From: an uncultured Novosphingobium sp.
Lineage (GTDB): Bacteria; Pseudomonadota; Alphaproteobacteria; Sphingomonadales; Sphingomonadaceae
Direction: 5' to 3'
Length of the DNA stretch: 64,000 nucleotides
Assembly (NCBI GenBank): GCA_946886075.1
Contig: CAMPHR010000012.1
Span: forward strand, 1 to 64,000
The stretch's first letter is position 1. Each line of letters starts with the position of its first letter. The notes under the pieces were generated by a model. It made no database searches. It was not told the DNA's origin and worked only from the letters and a program-made list of their open reading frames with translations. Shown in pieces: positions 34,323 through 41,795 of the stretch. Made by a program: the position numbers and the translations under genes.

Positions 34323-35651
34323 TCAGGCGAGTGCGGCCTTGCGGCTCGCTTCCCGCAGGGAGTTTTCAGGATAGCGCATCATGCACAGGACCACACCAAC
34401 GGAAAACAGCGCGGGCACGATGCCGATCAATGTGCGCAGCGGCATGGCGTTGCGCGGATCGCTGGCATGAGCAGGATCAAAGCCCAACCAGCCGAGCAGC
34501 AGGAAGGCAAGCCCCACCGCCAGCCCCAGCGCCAGCTTCATCGATCCGTTGAGCGTCGCATAAAGCAATCCCGTGCGATCGACGCCGAAGCGGGCGCGGG
34601 TGGCGTCGGCAACGTCGGCCATCAGCGCGCGCGGCAGGAACCAGGCAATCGGTATGCAGAGGCCGAGCGCCGCGACATTGGCAGCCGTCAGCCAGAATGC
34701 GTTCGCAGGCTGCGTCGCCATGAGCAGTTGCAGCGCGGCCTGGATCAACGCGCCCGCCTGCAGCGCTCGCGCCTTGCCGATCCGTCCCGCGAGCTTCGCG
34801 AACAGCGGCGTTCCTGCAAAAGCAGCGGCATAGGCGATCAGGATGAGCGTGCTGGCCGCCGCCCGGTCGAAGCCCAGCTGCCCCATGTAGAAGAACAGCG
34901 CCACGGCGTTTGCGACGCCGGTCGATAGCGCGATCAGCAAGTCTGCCAGCACCAGCCGGACGACCGGACCCTGCGAAAAGAGCGCGACATAATCGCGCAG
35001 GGCCAATGCTGCCTGAGCGCCCTCGGAAGGCTGCTTTTCCGGCGTGGTCTTGATCGCCAGCAATATCGCGGCAGGGATCAGCACGATCATGACCCAACCC
35101 GCCGCGTGCATCCCCGCCCCCGGATCGCCCGGATAGGCGCTTGCGACGACCGGCAGTATGGCGAGGATCGAAAACTGCCCGGCCGTCGCAAAGATCTGCC
35201 ACCAGGCGAAGATGCGGGTCCGCTCCGCCGCGCCGGTGGCGAGGGTCGCCGTCCACGCAAGGTGCGACAGCACGATCATCGAAAAACCGATAAAGGCGAT
35301 AAACAGCCATGCCCACAGATAGGCCATGCCGACGCCCCGCTCCGGCTGGAACAGGGCAAAGGTCGACAACATCAGGATCGGCGCACTCGCCACCAGCCAC
35401 GGGCGATATCGCCCCCAGCGCGACCGCGTGGCATCCATCATCCCACCCAGCAACGGGTCGATCATCAGGTCCAGCACCCGCACCGTCATGAAAGCGGTGC
35501 CGACCGCGCCTACCGGCAGCGCCAGAGCATTGGCATAAAATTCAGGCAGGAATACCGTGACCAGCGTCGCGTAAGCCTGGATCGCGAGAGCAGTGACGCA
35601 GAAGGCGGCGAGCCTTCCGCGCTCCATCGCTTCCTCCCTGCCCTGCGTCAT
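34323..35651 (-). CDS. GPH/MelB-type MFS sugar transporter
   Basis: 442 aa with 12 predicted helices. GPH-type motifs: MTVRVLDLMIDPLLGGMMDATRSRWGRYRPWLVASAP in loop 2-3, a second half with FAKLAGRIGKARALQAGALIQA, and ALMADVADATRARFGVDRTGLLYATLNGSMKLALGLA. Family members co-transport glycosides, pentosides or uronides with protons or sodium. GGAGG 5 nt before the ATG supports the start. It heads the minus-strand group with the TIM-barrel, FG-GAP and kinase genes and is divergent from the rpiB-like/ribokinase operon, with a FadR box between. Confidence 0.88.
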   Translation of the reverse strand: MTQGREEAMERGRLAAFCVTALAIQAYATLVTVFLPEFYANALALPVGAVGTAFMTVRVLDLMIDPLLGGMMDATRSRWGRYRPWLVASAPILMLSTFALFQPERGVGMAYLWAWLFIAFIGFSMIVLSHLAWTATLATGAAERTRIFAWWQIFATAGQFSILAILPVVASAYPGDPGAGMHAAGWVMIVLIPAAILLAIKTTPEKQPSEGAQAALALRDYVALFSQGPVVRLVLADLLIALSTGVANAVALFFYMGQLGFDRAAASTLILIAYAAAFAGTPLFAKLAGRIGKARALQAGALIQAALQLLMATQPANAFWLTAANVAALGLCIPIAWFLPRALMADVADATRARFGVDRTGLLYATLNGSMKLALGLAVGLAFLLLGWLGFDPAHASDPRNAMPLRTLIGIVPALFSVGVVLCMMRYPENSLREASRKAALA

Positions 35652-35681
35652 TCAGTCCTCCCCCTTGATCGGATTCCAAAC

Positions 35682-35692
35682 TGGTAATACCA
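35682..35692. promoter_or_regulatory. FadR/GntR-type operator (perfect palindrome)
   Basis: TGGTAATACCA matches the FadR-subfamily pattern TGGTnnnACCA exactly. It lies in the 126-nt gap between the divergent MFS transporter and RpiB-like genes, well placed to control both. The FadR-type gene at 29962 is the only GntR regulator in the window. Confidence 0.6.
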
Positions 35693-35777
35693 CAGCATAA
35701 TCAAAGCGCCAGTGGGCAGTTCGATTCTGCCGGTAAAAGACTGCGAAAGCGGCACTGACAGGGGGATACGGGGATCA

Positions 35778-36275
35778 ATGCGCAAACCAGAAACACTACC
35801 GGGTGACGAACAGATGATCCCGTTCCGGGACGTCATCGGCTTCGCCAACGACCATGCCGGTTTTCCATTGCGCCCGCCGGTGCTGGACCTGCTTGGCCGT
35901 CATAGCGGACACATCATCGACGTCGGCGCGCAGTCGGAAGAGCCGGTGGACTTTCCCGACGTTACCCGGCGCGCGGTGCAGACCATCCTCGACAAGCAGA
36001 CCGATCGCGTGATCCTGTTGTGCGGCACCGGCGCGGGCGCCTGCATCGCCGCCAACAAGGTACGCGGCATCCGCGCCGCCGTCGCGCATGACACCTATGT
36101 GGCCCGGCAGGCGGTGGTGCATGACGACGTCAACGTTCTCTGCATCGGTGCGTGGATCACCGGCCCGCAGATCGCGCTCGACATCATCCGCCATTTCCTT
36201 GCCGCGCAATTCAGCGACGAGGAGCATTTCCGCCGCCGCGTCGCGAAACTTGCGCTGCTTGAGCAGGGCGGCTGA
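35778..36275 (+). CDS. rpiB: RpiB/LacA-LacB-family sugar-phosphate isomerase
   Basis: About 165 aa. Family signatures: VIGFANDHAGFPLR at the N terminus, DVGAQSEEPVDFPDV, VILLCGTGAGACIAANKVRGIRAAVAHDTYVARQAVVHDDVNVLCIGAWITGPQIALDIIRHFL and SDEEHFRRRVAKLALLE. In RpiB the GTGxG loop carries the catalytic Cys/Thr; here LCGTGAG keeps Cys. The reaction would be ribose-5-P to ribulose-5-P or a related aldose/ketose-phosphate. ATG 35778 is chosen; ATG 35814 is an alternative with GGGTGA upstream. Ribokinase follows after 2 nt. Confidence 0.86.
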   Translation: MRKPETLPGDEQMIPFRDVIGFANDHAGFPLRPPVLDLLGRHSGHIIDVGAQSEEPVDFPDVTRRAVQTILDKQTDRVILLCGTGAGACIAANKVRGIRAAVAHDTYVARQAVVHDDVNVLCIGAWITGPQIALDIIRHFLAAQFSDEEHFRRRVAKLALLEQGG

Positions 36276-36277
36276 CG

Positions 36278-37216
36278 ATGACCGGCGCGGGGAAAGTCGT
36301 CGTATTGGGCAGCGTGAATGTCGACCTTATCGTCAGCACGCCGCGCCTGCCCTGCGCAGGAGAAACGGTGTCTGGGATCAGCCTGACGCGCCAACTGGGC
36401 GGCAAGGGTGCGAACCAGGCGGTGGGCGCGGCACGCGCGGGCGCGCGCTGCATCCTGATCGCCGCTGTCGGGCAGGATGAGGATGGTGCCAGCATGTTAG
36501 CCGCGCTCGCCAGCTATGGCGTCGATACCGGACTGGTGCGTGCGACCTCCGCCTCGACCGGCTGCGCGCTGGTGGCGACATCGCCGCAGGATAATCAGAT
36601 CGTCCACATCGCAGGCGCCAATAATGATGTCGATCCCGCGCTGGCGACAAAGGCTGATCTTGACCCGGAAGACGTCTGCCTCGCCCAGATGGAAACGCCT
36701 GTCGCGGCCACGGCCGCCCTGTTCCAGCGCGCCCGCGCCGCCGGAGCCTGCACCATCCTCAACGCCGCGCCCGCATCGGCCGCTGCGCGCGAACTTCTGC
36801 CGCTCTGCGATCTGCTGATCGTCAATGAAAGTGAACTGACGCTGTTAGCTGGGCCGGATAGCGAGTTGCTGCTGGATGACGATGGGCTATTGTCGAGCAG
36901 AAGTCGGCTCGGACTGGAACCTCGTCAGACCCTGCTGGTGACCTTGGGTGCCGATGGTCTGGCGATCATAGGGCAAGACAGAGTCCGGCGAATCGCTGGG
37001 CTGCCCGCAAAGGTGATCGACACGACCGGCGCAGGCGACTGTTTCTGCGGCTATCTCGCCGCCGGACTGGCTCAAGGCATCATGATGGAGCAGGCCGCGG
37101 TCGAGGCGAACATGGCCGCGTCCATTGCGGTCCAGTCCTTCGGTGCGGCGGCCTCCATACCCGACCGCGCGGCCGTACTGCAAAAGCTGGGCAGCGCCCC
37201 CGCACTCATTCACTAG
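36278..37216 (+). CDS. rbsK: ribokinase (PfkB family)
   Basis: 312 aa. PfkB signatures: VVVLGSVNVDLIVSTPRLPCAGETV, the sugar-binding GGKGANQAVGAARAG, QDNQIVHIAGANNDV, NESELTLLAG, VTLGADGLAII and the catalytic DTTGAGDCFCGYLAAGLAQG (anion hole and catalytic Asp). It phosphorylates D-ribose or a similar sugar with ATP. It begins 2 nt after the RpiB-like gene, so kinase and isomerase form a pentose module feeding the pentose-phosphate pathway. The divergent MFS carrier may supply the sugar. Confidence 0.9.
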   Translation: MTGAGKVVVLGSVNVDLIVSTPRLPCAGETVSGISLTRQLGGKGANQAVGAARAGARCILIAAVGQDEDGASMLAALASYGVDTGLVRATSASTGCALVATSPQDNQIVHIAGANNDVDPALATKADLDPEDVCLAQMETPVAATAALFQRARAAGACTILNAAPASAAARELLPLCDLLIVNESELTLLAGPDSELLLDDDGLLSSRSRLGLEPRQTLLVTLGADGLAIIGQDRVRRIAGLPAKVIDTTGAGDCFCGYLAAGLAQGIMMEQAAVEANMAASIAVQSFGAAASIPDRAAVLQKLGSAPALIH

Positions 37217-37241
37217 AATATCGAAATAAGGAGCCTGAAGC

Positions 37242-38408
37242 GTGACCCATTCCATCGGCCGCCATAAACCTCGCCTCGCTGCCCGCCTCTTGGGCGCGGC
37301 ACTGCTGACCGCAGCCTTCCCCGGCGCCGCGCCTTCCGCGCAGGCCAAGGATACTAATGATGCCAAGATCGACTATTTGACCGCGTCTTTCCATCAGGAA
37401 CGCCTCCTGGAGTGGGGCAACCGCCCCAACTGGTCGCCCGATGGCCGCCGCATTGCGTTTACGAAGGACGATCTGGTCGACGGCCCGGCATATGAAATCG
37501 ATGTGCGCACGAAGAAGATACGCTGCCTGACCTGCAAGTTCGGCGACACGCAGTTTGTCACGCGCATCTTTTACCTGCCGGACAACAGCTTTCTCATCGA
37601 AGCAGCGCCGGGCATGAAGGGCGGCAGTGGCGGTGCGGCCGATGCGGCCCGGACCCAATTGTTCTGGATGTCGAAGAAGCTCGCCCGGCCGGTTCCGCTG
37701 AACAGCGGAGTGATGGGGGACATTGCGATCGCGCGGAGCCCCAACGCCGATGGATCGGTCGATATCGCATGGTCGCGCCCGACCGGGACGGGCCTCAACC
37801 TCACCAAGGCACGACTGGTCAATAACGGACGCACTGCACACCTCGCCGATCAGCAGAGCCTCTATGATTATCGCCCCGGCAAACCCGGCCCTGCAAGCTT
37901 TCCCGAAGCCTACGACTTCATCGATGGCGGGCGGAGCGTAATGTTCTGGACCACCGAAATGGCCGCGCTCGATAGCGAGATGTACAAGGTGGACATCGCG
38001 ACCAAGGCCGTGAGCAAGGTCTACGCCACCCCTTCCCATAACGAAACCCACGTCTTCCCGGACGAACGCTATGGGCTCGAGGAAGCGAACATCCATTCCG
38101 ATCCCGACGGTCCCTATCGCGGCATCAGCGCCCATATCAAACCGGGCGTCGAACAGATCCTGCGCCTGACCGGCAAAAGCAATGCAGCGGAGATCGCAGC
38201 CGCCAACTCGGGCAAGGGCTTCGACATCTTCGCCATCACCATGGACGGCAAGTCCCGTCGGCCTTTGACCAATGTCAGCCCGTCTGGTGCGCAGGCACAT
38301 CAGTCAACCGTTTCCCCCGACGGCCGCCGCATCGCTTTTGCGATCAAGGACCCCACCGGAAAGTCCGGCCACTCGGCAGGGCTCTACATAGGAAGTTTTG
38401 GGAAATAG
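37242..38408 (+). CDS. exported TolB/PD40-type beta-propeller protein, copy 2
   Basis: 388 aa. A signal peptide (RLAARLLGAALLTAAFPGAAPSAQA) is followed by PD40 repeats: RPNWSPDGRRIAFTKDDLVDGPAYEIDVRTKKIRCLT, RIFYLPDNSFLIEAAPG, RTQLFWMSKKLARPVPLNSGV, ETHVFPDERYGLEEANI and QSTVSPDGRRIAFAIKD. The layout parallels the protein at 28782 (both have an xxQLFWM segment followed by PVPL). GTG 37242 has AAGGAG 8 nt upstream. It follows ribokinase by 25 nt on the same strand and may belong to that operon. No enzymatic motif is seen; a binding or surface-associated role is inferred. Confidence 0.78.
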   Translation: MTHSIGRHKPRLAARLLGAALLTAAFPGAAPSAQAKDTNDAKIDYLTASFHQERLLEWGNRPNWSPDGRRIAFTKDDLVDGPAYEIDVRTKKIRCLTCKFGDTQFVTRIFYLPDNSFLIEAAPGMKGGSGGAADAARTQLFWMSKKLARPVPLNSGVMGDIAIARSPNADGSVDIAWSRPTGTGLNLTKARLVNNGRTAHLADQQSLYDYRPGKPGPASFPEAYDFIDGGRSVMFWTTEMAALDSEMYKVDIATKAVSKVYATPSHNETHVFPDERYGLEEANIHSDPDGPYRGISAHIKPGVEQILRLTGKSNAAEIAAANSGKGFDIFAITMDGKSRRPLTNVSPSGAQAHQSTVSPDGRRIAFAIKDPTGKSGHSAGLYIGSFGK

Positions 38409-38504
38409 GCCTTTGCCGATGCTGTCTTCAGTGGATTTCTGAACGGGCGGGCCATGGTCGAGGGCTGTACAGCCTTCGGCCCGTCATCAGCCAGATTCCC
38501 GCGG

Positions 38505-40142
38505 TCAATTCCGCAAGACGCATCCATGAGATCGCATTCCTCGTGCTGAGCAATAGATCTGGCCATCATTTCCGTGCGCGACCTGCCGCAGGTCAAGGTC
38601 GCGCACAAGCTGCTGCGTCGTCGGCTGGTAGAAGCGCCAGTCGATGCGGTCGAGGATGACCACAGCCGCCAAGCCTGCATCCAGGCGTTTGCGCAGCGCG
38701 TACAACTGATCTGCGTATGAGCCCCTCGGATGTTTCAGCCCTGTCCGGCGATCGAATTTGAACGGTATCCAGTCGATCTTGCGCCCGCTGGCCAGGAAGG
38801 TGAGCGCATCCGCGCCGTTGCTGACCAGCTCCACATCCGGATCAAGCCGTTTGGCCGTCGCGATGGTTTCGGAATTCATCCATTTGGGACTGGTGTAGAA
38901 TATCCCCTCATGTCTGAATTCGCTGACGAGCGCCGCTGTCCGGACGACATTCAAGCTAAGGAAGCTGACGGTCAGCGCCGTGAGACAGAGCGTAGCAGCG
39001 GGCGATCGGGGACGCGTGGAAGGGCCTGCCGCCAGCATTACAGCGCACAGTATCGCTACAATGTAGATGGGCAACATGTAGGGCGTTTTGAACGGCAGGT
39101 TCGCCTCAATCACACTCGACAAGCCGAGAAACATGAGATGGCCCAGAATGTAAACCATCCCGATCGGAACGAGGGTGTCAAAATCCCGGGGGCGCTCGCC
39201 GCCGCGCCGCCGCTGAAGCCAGTGAGCCATATATGCAACCGAGAAACCGCAGAACAGGATCACCAAGCTCAACAGAACAGAAATTTGCACGACGAACGGG
39301 AGCATGCTGCTGGGCAGAACATAGGCAAGGATAGAGGACACGCCTTGCTTTAAAAGAGGACCATTCAAGTTGCCGAAAAAGCCGAACTCGCGCCCGGTCC
39401 CGCTGCCTCCAGCTGCTGCGTTCAATTCCAGCCAGATTATGAAGCTGGCGCTTGTGGCCGCGAGATAGAGGAAAGCGTCACGGCCGCGCAGCGAAGGCGC
39501 GCCGGAGCGCAAGAACAATATCGCCAACGGGCCAAGCACGAAAAGGACCGCACCTTCAAAGCGGACCAGAGTGGCAGCCACCGCCATCACCGCCGACACA
39601 ACGGCCCAGCCGACCCTGCCCGTCTCGACATGTCGGCAGAGCGCGGCAATCGACGCGAGAAGCGCAGACATAAACAAGGCCGACGAGAGAATTCGCACAT
39701 GAAGGTCGATGAACATCGGGCATGTGAGACAAAGAGCGCCCGCCACCGTCGCAATGAGCCGATCGCCCGTCCCACGCTCTACGATGATCCAAATTAGAAG
39801 CAGATTGAGGCTAAGGAGAAGCCAATTGACGACAGCCGCCATCGTCAATTCACCCAGTCCTGCCACTTTCCCGATGCCTACCGCTCCCGCCAACAGCCAG
39901 CTGTAACCTGGAGCATTGGGGTGCAGCGCGGTGTTATAACCAAGGTAGAATATGGAATCCGGTGTGACCCCCATCCCCCAAGGCGTGGCCAGAAGGAAAA
40001 TCACGGTCGCCACGCAGATCAGCAAGGCCGGTCCCGCCCACCTTCGGGAAAATAGATGAGATCGGACTATATCTGTAAGCTCTGCAACGGTTCTCGACGC
40101 GGTGGTCACTTGCTGCCACGCGGCCGGTGTTTGCCGGTACAT
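38505..40142 (-). CDS. polytopic glycosyltransferase (GT39/ArnT-like, GT-C fold)
   Basis: About 545 aa with some 11-12 hydrophobic segments in the first 420 residues, then a soluble C-terminal region. Early loop TPWGMGVTPDSIFYLGYNTALHPNAPGYSWLL holds a D-S-I-F acidic motif typical of GT-C enzymes using polyprenyl-phosphate sugars; LVRFEGAVLF lies mid-protein. The C-terminal part reads SNGADALTFLASGRKIDWIPFKFDRRTG ... AVVILDRIDWRFYQPTTQQL. The start ATG 40142 has AGGGG ~8 nt upstream; ATG 40160 and TTG 40166 are alternatives. It is divergent from a GT2 gene that could make its lipid-linked donor. The specific sugar and acceptor are unknown. Confidence 0.75.
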   Translation of the reverse strand: MYRQTPAAWQQVTTASRTVAELTDIVRSHLFSRRWAGPALLICVATVIFLLATPWGMGVTPDSIFYLGYNTALHPNAPGYSWLLAGAVGIGKVAGLGELTMAAVVNWLLLSLNLLLIWIIVERGTGDRLIATVAGALCLTCPMFIDLHVRILSSALFMSALLASIAALCRHVETGRVGWAVVSAVMAVAATLVRFEGAVLFVLGPLAILFLRSGAPSLRGRDAFLYLAATSASFIIWLELNAAAGGSGTGREFGFFGNLNGPLLKQGVSSILAYVLPSSMLPFVVQISVLLSLVILFCGFSVAYMAHWLQRRRGGERPRDFDTLVPIGMVYILGHLMFLGLSSVIEANLPFKTPYMLPIYIVAILCAVMLAAGPSTRPRSPAATLCLTALTVSFLSLNVVRTAALVSEFRHEGIFYTSPKWMNSETIATAKRLDPDVELVSNGADALTFLASGRKIDWIPFKFDRRTGLKHPRGSYADQLYALRKRLDAGLAAVVILDRIDWRFYQPTTQQLVRDLDLRQVAHGNDGQIYCSARGMRSHGCVLRN

Positions 40143-40432
40143 ATTGCTTACCCCTCGCATATCCAATGGACCTAGGCCGCCAAGATCGTGGCATCACGGT
40201 TTCACCATCGCAATGCCCCTTCAGGGTGGCTTCCATGCTCAAAATCGCAGCGCCATTTGGTGTAGCGCGAGCCGCGCATTTGGTAAGGTCGTGAACAGCG
40301 CTGGTGAGCACTTCAGTTATGGCGCTCCGCACCGTCGCTGCCAGTCTGTCGCCGACGGATTAAATCCAAAGAGTATAGGCATCTTCATGCGGAGCTGAAG
40401 TATCTGGAACGATCAATGCGGAGCAAGCAGCC

Positions 40433-41422
40433 GTGATCAACAGCGAGACAGAGCCGGCAATCGCCGTCGTCCTCCCCTGCTACAACGAAGAAGCAGCTAT
40501 CGGAGAAACAATAAGAGCATTTAGGGCAGCGCTGCCAAAGGCTGTGATCTATGTCTACGATAATAATTCGACAGACAAGACTATAGAAGTAGCGAAGGCT
40601 GAAGGAGCCATTGTCCGAACCGAAAGAATTCAAGGCAAAGGCAATGTAGTGCGCCGGATGTTCGCGGACGTGGATGCAGATATTTACGTGATGGCTGATG
40701 GGGATGCGACATATGACGCCGGATCAGCCCCCAGCTTGATTGCCAAGCTGCTGGAGGAAAACGCCGACATGGTGGTCGGGAGCCGCATCGGAGAGGCGGC
40801 AGCAGCCTACCGCCCCGGCCATCGCTTCGGCAACGCAATGCTGAGTGGAATATTGGCCCAGCTGTTCGGGCGGAGCTTTTCCGACATATTGAGCGGATAC
40901 CGGGTTTTTTCCCGGCGCTTCGTGAAGAGCTTCCCATCGCTTTCTGCTGGTTTCGAAATTGAAACAGAAATCAGTGTGCACGCGCTCGTACTTAAAATGC
41001 CCTGCTATGAAATACCAACACCTTATTTTGAGCGCCCTTCAGGATCTTTCTCCAAGCTGAGCACCTATTCCGACGGGCTAAAAATTCTCAACACCATCTT
41101 CACTCTGTACAGAGTGGAACGTCCCCTGCTGTTTTTCGGCGTCATTGCCGGTCTGCTTCTGCTTGCAGGGATAATACTGGCTATTCCACTCGCGATAACT
41201 TTTGCCCAAACCGGATTGGTACCACGAATTCCGACCGCGGTGCTGATCATCGGGCTAGGGATCGTCGCTGCCTTGTGCGGCTTCTCTGGTCTTATCCTCG
41301 ATACCGTTGTGCGCGGCCGACGCGAGCTTCGTCGGCTCGCCTATTTGAGCTTAGATGCGCCCAGCAGACTGGCCCCGGCACAACTGCAGTCGGATAACAT
41401 GTCTTCGAAACAGGCTGCGTAG
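40433..41422 (+). CDS. membrane-anchored GT2 glycosyltransferase (polyprenyl-phosphate sugar synthase type)
   Basis: 329 aa. GT2 domain: IAVVLPCYNEEAAIGETIRAF, VYDNNSTDKT, GNVVRRMFADVDADIYVMADGDATYD (DxD-type) and GSRIGEAAAAYRPGHRFGNAMLSGILAQLFGRSFSDILSGYRVFSRRFVKSFP, as in DPM1/ArnC-like enzymes. Two C-terminal helices (LLFFGVIAGLLLLAGIILAIPLA and TAVLIIGLGIVAALCGFSGLIL) anchor it. GTG 40433 has GGAG 9 nt upstream. It probably charges undecaprenyl phosphate with a sugar for the divergent GT-C enzyme, modifying a surface glycan; this is inferred from pairing. Confidence 0.85.
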   Translation: MINSETEPAIAVVLPCYNEEAAIGETIRAFRAALPKAVIYVYDNNSTDKTIEVAKAEGAIVRTERIQGKGNVVRRMFADVDADIYVMADGDATYDAGSAPSLIAKLLEENADMVVGSRIGEAAAAYRPGHRFGNAMLSGILAQLFGRSFSDILSGYRVFSRRFVKSFPSLSAGFEIETEISVHALVLKMPCYEIPTPYFERPSGSFSKLSTYSDGLKILNTIFTLYRVERPLLFFGVIAGLLLLAGIILAIPLAITFAQTGLVPRIPTAVLIIGLGIVAALCGFSGLILDTVVRGRRELRRLAYLSLDAPSRLAPAQLQSDNMSSKQAA

Positions 41423-41795
41423 GCAGGTCCACCGACCGCAATCGTCATCGGTGGGCTTCAAGACGGTCAAGCGGGCTTTTGCCTCCGCGACACCCGTTGC
41501 GCGCGCAGCGTAACGTCGGCGAACTGCATGATTGCGACGATTTTTCTCGGCAACCCTCACTGCCTCCGCCTGAGGCAACGAAAAAGCGTAGACTATACAG
41601 AAATTTCTTCCGTCTATGCGGAATTGCGCAAATCGCCGCCTCCTCCTCCGGGTTAGTAAGTCATCATTCACCTGCGCGAACCGGCGTAGGGGGAGGTGCA
41701 GGGGCAGGATAATCCTCGGCGGATCAACCGTCGGCCATCCCCATACCCCCTCTTCACAAGATCAAAACTCGAACAAAAAATTTGGAGGAGAGAGC
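41423..41795. other. 373-nt intergenic region, leader of the second TonB receptor
   Basis: No convincing gene. It contains a partial palindrome at 41608 and an A/T-richer stretch before a strong GGAGGAG ribosome site (41784-41790). A minus-strand open frame of about 106 codons here is Arg-rich and looks spurious. Confidence 0.5.
41608..41623. promoter_or_regulatory. candidate IclR-type operator
   Basis: TTCCGTCTATGCGGAA has TTCCG/CGGAA arms with a 6-nt centre and shares ATGCGGAA with the palindrome at 26441. It lies 173-188 nt before the second TonB receptor. The spacing differs by one from the 26441 site, so the match is tentative. Confidence 0.3.

Noticed and set aside
38430..38490. Palindrome GGCTGTACAGCC between convergent genes as a terminator
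   Set aside because: The symmetric core is short, has no loop to speak of and no U-tract follows; it may be chance.
41351..41671. Minus-strand frame of 106 codons upstream of the second TonB receptor
   Set aside because: Arg-rich with no family features, and it overlaps the end of the GT2 gene.
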